Below are positions 60,042-64,000 of a DNA stretch of 64,000 bases, one piece after another. The first letter of the stretch is position 1, and every line of letters starts with the position of its first letter. Under the pieces are notes generated by a model. That model did not search any database and was not told where the DNA came from. It was given only the letters and a program-made list of their open reading frames with translations. The DNA is from Theristus sp. LFF4_11 (Eukaryota > Nematoda > Chromadorea > Monhysterida > Xyalidae). The position numbers were made by a program, and so were the translations under genes. Location: positions 48,727-112,726 of the forward strand of contig JASANC010005448.1 in assembly GCA_030248135.1 (NCBI GenBank). The letters run 5' to 3'.

Positions 60042-62435
60042 ATGCTAGCCCAATTACGACCAATCAGCAGCTGCGCGAGAGCATCAGCACACCATCAACA
60101 ACACTCATCAGGCAGCTCACCATCAGCAGTGCATCTACTGATAAGGATGATGTTTCTCGTCTGGACGTTGTCAGAGACGTCGGGTGTTCATGAAGAAACG
60201 CTTGATGCAAAGGGTCACGTGAGCAGTGCAGCGTCGTTTGGCGCGAACAAGCACAGATCAAGCAGTGGGCGGAGACATCGCCGGCATCTGCCCGGCCACC
60301 ACTACACGTACGCCGGCTTCTACGAGGGCGGCACCGTCGGCTACGCGACCATGTGCTCGTTCCCGATTCCGTTCCGACCCGGCTACGAGGGCGAGTGCGG
60401 CGACGTCAGTCAGAACTTGAAGTACATCTGCGACTACGACAATTCGTTATCGTTTGAGGGCGCTCGACGCATCAACAGCACGTTGAACAATTACACTGAG
60501 CATCTGTACGACCACGAGCTGAGGCGGTGGAGGTGAGCGAATCACAGGCGTCAATCAATCGTTCAGTAAATTTGAAATCACTCAATCAGCCACTCAACCA
60601 GCAAATCGAGTACTGAATCAGTCAATCTAATAAATCAATTTTAAAATCACCAAACAATCAATCAATCAATCAATCAACGCTCAACCAATCAATCAAGCAA
60701 TGAATCCATTTACTAATGAGTCAACCGACCACTCTACACATGTACAACGCAGTCAATCATGCAATCAACCACTATCAACCAAAATGAGATTAATCAACCA
60801 CCAAATCAATCACGTATTTCACCAGGATCGGCATTGCACTAATGCGTCAGCTAAGTGTACCGCACGATCACACGGAGCTCTGGAGGTTTAAGGACTACAA
60901 GTGCCTTGGTCAGTTGGGCGTCGACGAAGCTGCCGCGTTGACGGACAGCGTCGAGCATTACGTCGAGAGCTTCATGGCCGTCGTGCATTCACGCTGGTTT
61001 GCCGGTGCTGCTGTGGACACGATCGACGAGTGCCGATTGAATGTGAGACGACCACACTCAGGGGGCTTGGTCCTTGCATTCTGCAGTCTATCCGTGAATT
61101 GTGTGCAACTGGCTGATTTGTTGGTGCACACACGTTTAGTATCTTCGTTGTGACTTGTGTATTTTGTGCAGGAATTTTGACTCTGCTTGTGACTTAGATC
61201 AGGTATCTACTGTCTGACCACACGACGGTGCACCAACCAATCAGCTAATTGTAATGTAATTTATAGATATTACTGTGTGCGGAGAAAATAATGTGAGCTG
61301 CACGCACACATCGACACAACACGTCGTCAGTGCGTATAAAATCGTATTTAACAAAACCGTCTGGTGCCGCTGTGGTCAAACGCCTCAACAAATTACCAAC
61401 TGTTCTTGATTAAAAAACCCGCATTACGTTTACCACAGTATTTATGCGTTCGTTCAGGTGCTAATACTCGTCTTAGAAGGCGGTGTTGCAATAAAAAACC
61501 ACGCACGCCCTACGATCAAGCTGCACACTGGGACGCGCTGTGAGTTTGCGCCGAATTTATATTTAGCAATTTTTTTGTTGGACATCGTAACAATATCCAG
61601 CAAAAAAAACTCGAACAAATGAAGGCAAACAACGGGGCGATCCAATCGTGGACAAACTCGAGGAGCGCGCGCGTGAGCAACTGGACGAGGGCGCCACGGT
61701 GGCCTCCGTCGTTGCCGAGCTGCTGGCGCCACTCTCAAAGGAGCTCACAGACGTCTGGACACATGGTCGGCCGCCGCAAGTGCGTGTGGGCGTTGATTGC
61801 ACTGAACAGTGTCTTTTTGTTGTTGTATTCCCCCCCCCGGTTCAAGAAACCCGAACGTACCAAATTCCTGTGGTTTGGTGTAGCGGTGAATGGACGCTAA
61901 TAGTCACCTGTGGACTGATGTCCTCGCGACGAGAGGGGCACAGCCTCTAAAGCCCCGCCCAGTCTCGGGAGCACCAGTGGCCTGAGCCGTATCTCGCTCG
62001 ATCTTGGTCGCTTTATCCGCGAACGGCAGCGAATCCGAAAGTTATTCTTTCGTTATTCAGTGGCTGATAATGGAGGGCTACACTGGCGGTACAGCATGCT
62101 CCGTGTGAGTTCGAATCCTAGCCTTAGTTTTTTGTTTTTGTTGAAAGCGAGGGACGTTCATGCGAACAATCTCATGGATTTGCTTGACTGCAAGTTGCAA
62201 CTGCAAGCAACACACCAATGAGCGCAATGGTGTATTTCCGTTTGCCTGCGTGTTGCAGCACCAGATCCCACCGTGGGCGGTGCGCGCGTTCGTCGGCAGC
62301 TTCAGTCTGGTGCTGCTCGCGATCGCGCTCGAGTGGGCGATCGTGCGACGCAACTCCGGCATCAAACGCAGCGCCGCCAGCTCCGCGCACGCGCACGGAC
62401 CGAAGACGGCTGCGAAGACGCACATGATGTTCTGA
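60042..62435 (+). CDS. Unidentified single-pass membrane protein
   Basis: Exons: ~60042-60532, 60826-61042, 61458-61539, 61601-61779, 62259-62435; phases 2,0,1,0 all close, about 381 aa from 60042. The start is uncertain (ATGs at 60042 and 60147, or an earlier exon). Exon 1 holds a His/Arg-rich stretch (RRHRRHLPGHHYTYAGFYEG), cysteines (CSFPIPF, GECGD, YICDYD) and N-glycosylation-type sites (NSTLNNYT). Exon 2 is GIALMRQLSVPHDHTELWRF...YKCLGQLGVDEAAAL...DECRLN. Exon 4 is acidic/helical (VDKLEERAREQLDEGATVAS). Exon 5 carries one transmembrane segment (AFVGSFSLVLLAIALEWAIV) followed by a basic tail ending THMMF. The layout suggests an extracellular N-terminal part, one TM and a short cytosolic tail. 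Intron 4 contains a SINE. Codon use is GC-rich in all exons. I do not recognise the family. Confidence 0.6.
60540..60815. repeat. (AATC)n-rich degenerate microsatellite
   Basis: Intron 1 of the 60.1 kb gene is packed with CAATCAATCA-type words, with a pure run at about 60653-60678. Confidence 0.8.
61829..62130 (-). mobile_element. tRNA-derived SINE, family B, diverged copy
   Basis: Its minus strand shares ordered blocks with the SINE at 22429-22792: a tRNA-like B-box end near GATTCGAACTCACACGGA, then TTTCGGATTCGCTGCC, CACTGGTGCTCCC, GGGGCTTTAGAGGCTGT and TTTGGTACGTTCGGGTTTC. It lies in intron 4 of the 60.1 kb gene, opposite to the gene. Confidence 0.85.
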
Positions 62436-63076
62436 GCCGGCGCAGGGTCCCGGAGATGGTCCTCAGCAGAACAGCTCACAGGGTGCTCCCCAATGATGGA
62501 CACGTTTGGTGTGGATTTATGGGCAAATGAAAATGTGTCCAGAATTATGGACCACCCTGTCGTACATTGAGCCATAATTTGAATTTCGCAATTTTCCGCT
62601 CTTTGGCCCTGCCCTATCCTGTCGGAGAAATCATATTTTTGTGTGTATGTGTGAATATCAGACATTTATATCAATCCTCGATATCGAAATCATGATTTAT
62701 CTGCCTGCTTTTTTGTTTTTTTTGAATGTTTATCAACCGGAATCTCTTGTGATAAAACGAACTTTGCCTCGGGGAATTGAAACATTGAATGTCACGTCAT
62801 CGAACACACGCGGCTGATTGGCGGCTTGAATTTTATTTTTCCCGAATCTGACTGACCAATGATTGTCACGTAATTTTGTTTCTTTTTTCTCAAACAACAG
62901 AAAAATTGAGTGGCCAACAAGTATGAAAAAAACGTCTCGAAACAAACATCAATAACAAAGACTAGGCTAAATCACTCACAATTTTTAAGCTTGACTGAAA
63001 ATCCACACCGTCCAACACACAAAAATGCATGAGCGTTATCTCAATGCAGCATGTTGATTGGCTGTGCGTACCCTTA
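62436..63076. other. Convergent intergenic spacer
   Basis: Separates the plus-strand 60.1 kb gene from the 3' end of minus-strand CacyBP. AT-rich, no supported exon. Confidence 0.4.
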
Positions 63077-63183
63077 AGGCTCGTTCACACTGACGTATGA
63101 GAAAACAGCGGTTCACGTCACGTCAGGTCTCGTGTTTTTAGCAACCCACCATTCATGGCGACGTACGTCAGCATGAACAGCCT
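63077..63183. mobile_element. TGACGTA-ended MITE, best-preserved copy
   Basis: The termini AGGCTCGTTCACACTGACG and GTCAGCATGAACAGCCT are inverted and flanked by TTA on both sides (63074-63076 and 63184-63186). A TTA target duplication is typical of PIF/Harbinger-type elements. The interior matches the copy in FIS1 copy 3 intron 1. Confidence 0.82.
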
Positions 63184-63225
63184 TTACACGCACACGCAGC
63201 CACTTCACCTTTGCTTGCATGCAAA

Positions 63226-63247
63226 CACCGTGTGTGTGTGTGTGTGT
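63226..63247. repeat. (GT)n microsatellite
   Basis: Run of GTGTGTGTGTGTGTG, about 40 bp downstream of the CacyBP C-terminal coding frame. Confidence 0.85.
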
Positions 63248-63281
63248 ACGACCGTGCGAACAACACAGTACACATCGTGTT

Positions 63282-63917
63282 TCAGAACGCGTCGCCCAGT
63301 CCCAAATCGTCCACCCCACCCTTTTCTTTCTTCTGCTGCGACTCATACCAGGTCTTTCGTATCGTTCGGTTCCATTTCGTCGTCGCCCTCGTCATACATC
63401 TGTTTCATCAGCGACATCAGACCGGCTTGCGGGTCAGACGAATCGCTCAGTTTCGGCTTGCTGGAAATACGCAGAAATCGAATTTACATTTCAATGATGT
63501 TACTGCAGCAAATCAACCAAGCTCAAGCCGCTTGGAGGGTCCCTGTATTGCGGCCTGACTAAGATCGGATACGGAAGAGGGCTGGTCTCTGGAGTGACGT
63601 GCCGCTCTCGAATAAAACCCAACAGTTGACTTTTTGATCACATCTGTTGCGTTGCGACTTAAGTGAATGGTGTGAAAGACAAAAGCACCATTGAACTACA
63701 CAATGATACGAACAAACAATGAATAAGCAAACGATGCGATGGCACATAATAACGATAATAAAATGGCTAGCACAAGTTCAAACTGCAACTGCCATCTGTT
63801 GGTCACTTACTTGGCCTCCTTGGCGGCCTTGAGCGTTTTCTCAACAGCAGTCACGTGATCCCAGTGTTTTCCGTCCGTTTCCTTCTTCAGCATCACCAGC
63901 ACGCTGTCAGACTTGAC
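63282..63917 (-). CDS. CACYBP: CacyBP/SIP calcyclin-binding protein, 3' part, frameshifted
   Basis: CacyBP/SIP links Siah-1 to Skp1 in a ubiquitin ligase and binds S100 proteins; it has a CS domain followed by an SGS region. Two exons are visible: 63811-63917 (VKSDSVLVMLKKETDGKHWD, HVTAVEKTLKAAKEAK; end of the CS domain) and 63282-63460 (the SGS core DPQAGLMSLMKQMYDEGDDE). They join in phase 2. Further 5' exons lie beyond the window end. In the last exon the frame of GDDEM runs into a TGA at 63343. One base displaced, the strand reads NRTIRKTWYESQQKKEKG and then a stop at 63282, matching the conserved family end (RTINKAWVESREK). So one extra base near 63371-63373 (the GGTTCC string) breaks the gene, or the assembly has an error there. 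The coordinates given include the displaced frame. Confidence 0.85.
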
Positions 63918-64000
63918 CTGCAATTGTGAATACAGTGAATACACCCCGTTGATGAAAAAACGATGAAATCTGTTGAGCTTGTCCGAAACATTTCTTAACT

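Noticed and set aside
1..64000. CRISPR arrays, bacterial operons, phage or rRNA operons.
   Set aside because: Split eukaryotic genes throughout; no direct-repeat/spacer arrays and no bacterial features.

Overview
This is a metazoan nuclear genomic window with split genes, GT-AG introns of roughly 80 to 700 bp, tRNA-derived SINEs and many small non-autonomous DNA transposons. The protein set (FIS1, STIP1/HOP, KIFBP, an SH2/NSP adaptor, CacyBP/SIP, a NIT-domain membrane protein) is animal. The STIP1/HOP gene lacks the N-terminal TPR1-DP1 half and ends in an [14 protein letters not shown] tail. From memory this closely resembles the 320-residue nematode STI-1. My inference is an ecdysozoan of the nematode/nematomorph side; an independent TPR1 loss elsewhere is not excluded. 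All exon models were built by hand from reading-frame phase and splice signals, so terminal exons are the least certain.

Layout. 1.2-8.5 kb (+): three tandem FIS1 (mitochondrial/peroxisomal fission) paralogues with identical intron phases. 9.3-13.1 kb (+): STIP1/HOP co-chaperone. 13.6-16.8 kb: a foldback-like element whose two ends are inverted arrays of a GATCGCGGCC minisatellite. 17.1-22.0 kb (-): complete KIFBP (kinesin-binding protein), 11 exons. 22.4-22.8 kb: a SINE with a 28-bp target duplication. 23.6-24.2 kb (+): a small unidentified gene. 25.1-27.8 kb (-): an unidentified extracellular protein made of two tandem ~290-residue Cys/Thr-rich repeats plus a C-terminal EGF-like module. 28.2-29.4 kb: a TA-flanked transposon. 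29.4-30.7 kb (-): a type II membrane protein with two PAN/apple-like modules. 31-39.4 kb: a gene-poor, AT-rich stretch. 39.4-43.9 kb (+): a BCAR3/SH2D3 (NSP) family adaptor. 44-47.4 kb: transposons. 47.5-50.0 kb (+): a NIT-domain two-pass membrane protein with no cyclase or kinase output domain. 50-59.1 kb: mostly transposons, including a ~3.8 kb inverted/tandem repeat complex and a palindromic element carrying four TGACGTCA sites. 60.1-62.4 kb (+): an unidentified single-pass membrane protein. 63.3-64.0 kb (-): the 3' part of CacyBP/SIP with an apparent one-base frameshift.

There is no operon-like co-functional logic across the window. The FIS1 cluster is a local duplication, and the two minus-strand genes at 25-31 kb are both predicted to act at or outside the cell surface. 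The strongest candidates for something undescribed are the orphan NIT receptor, the two-repeat Thr-rich/EGF protein and the minisatellite-ended foldback element.
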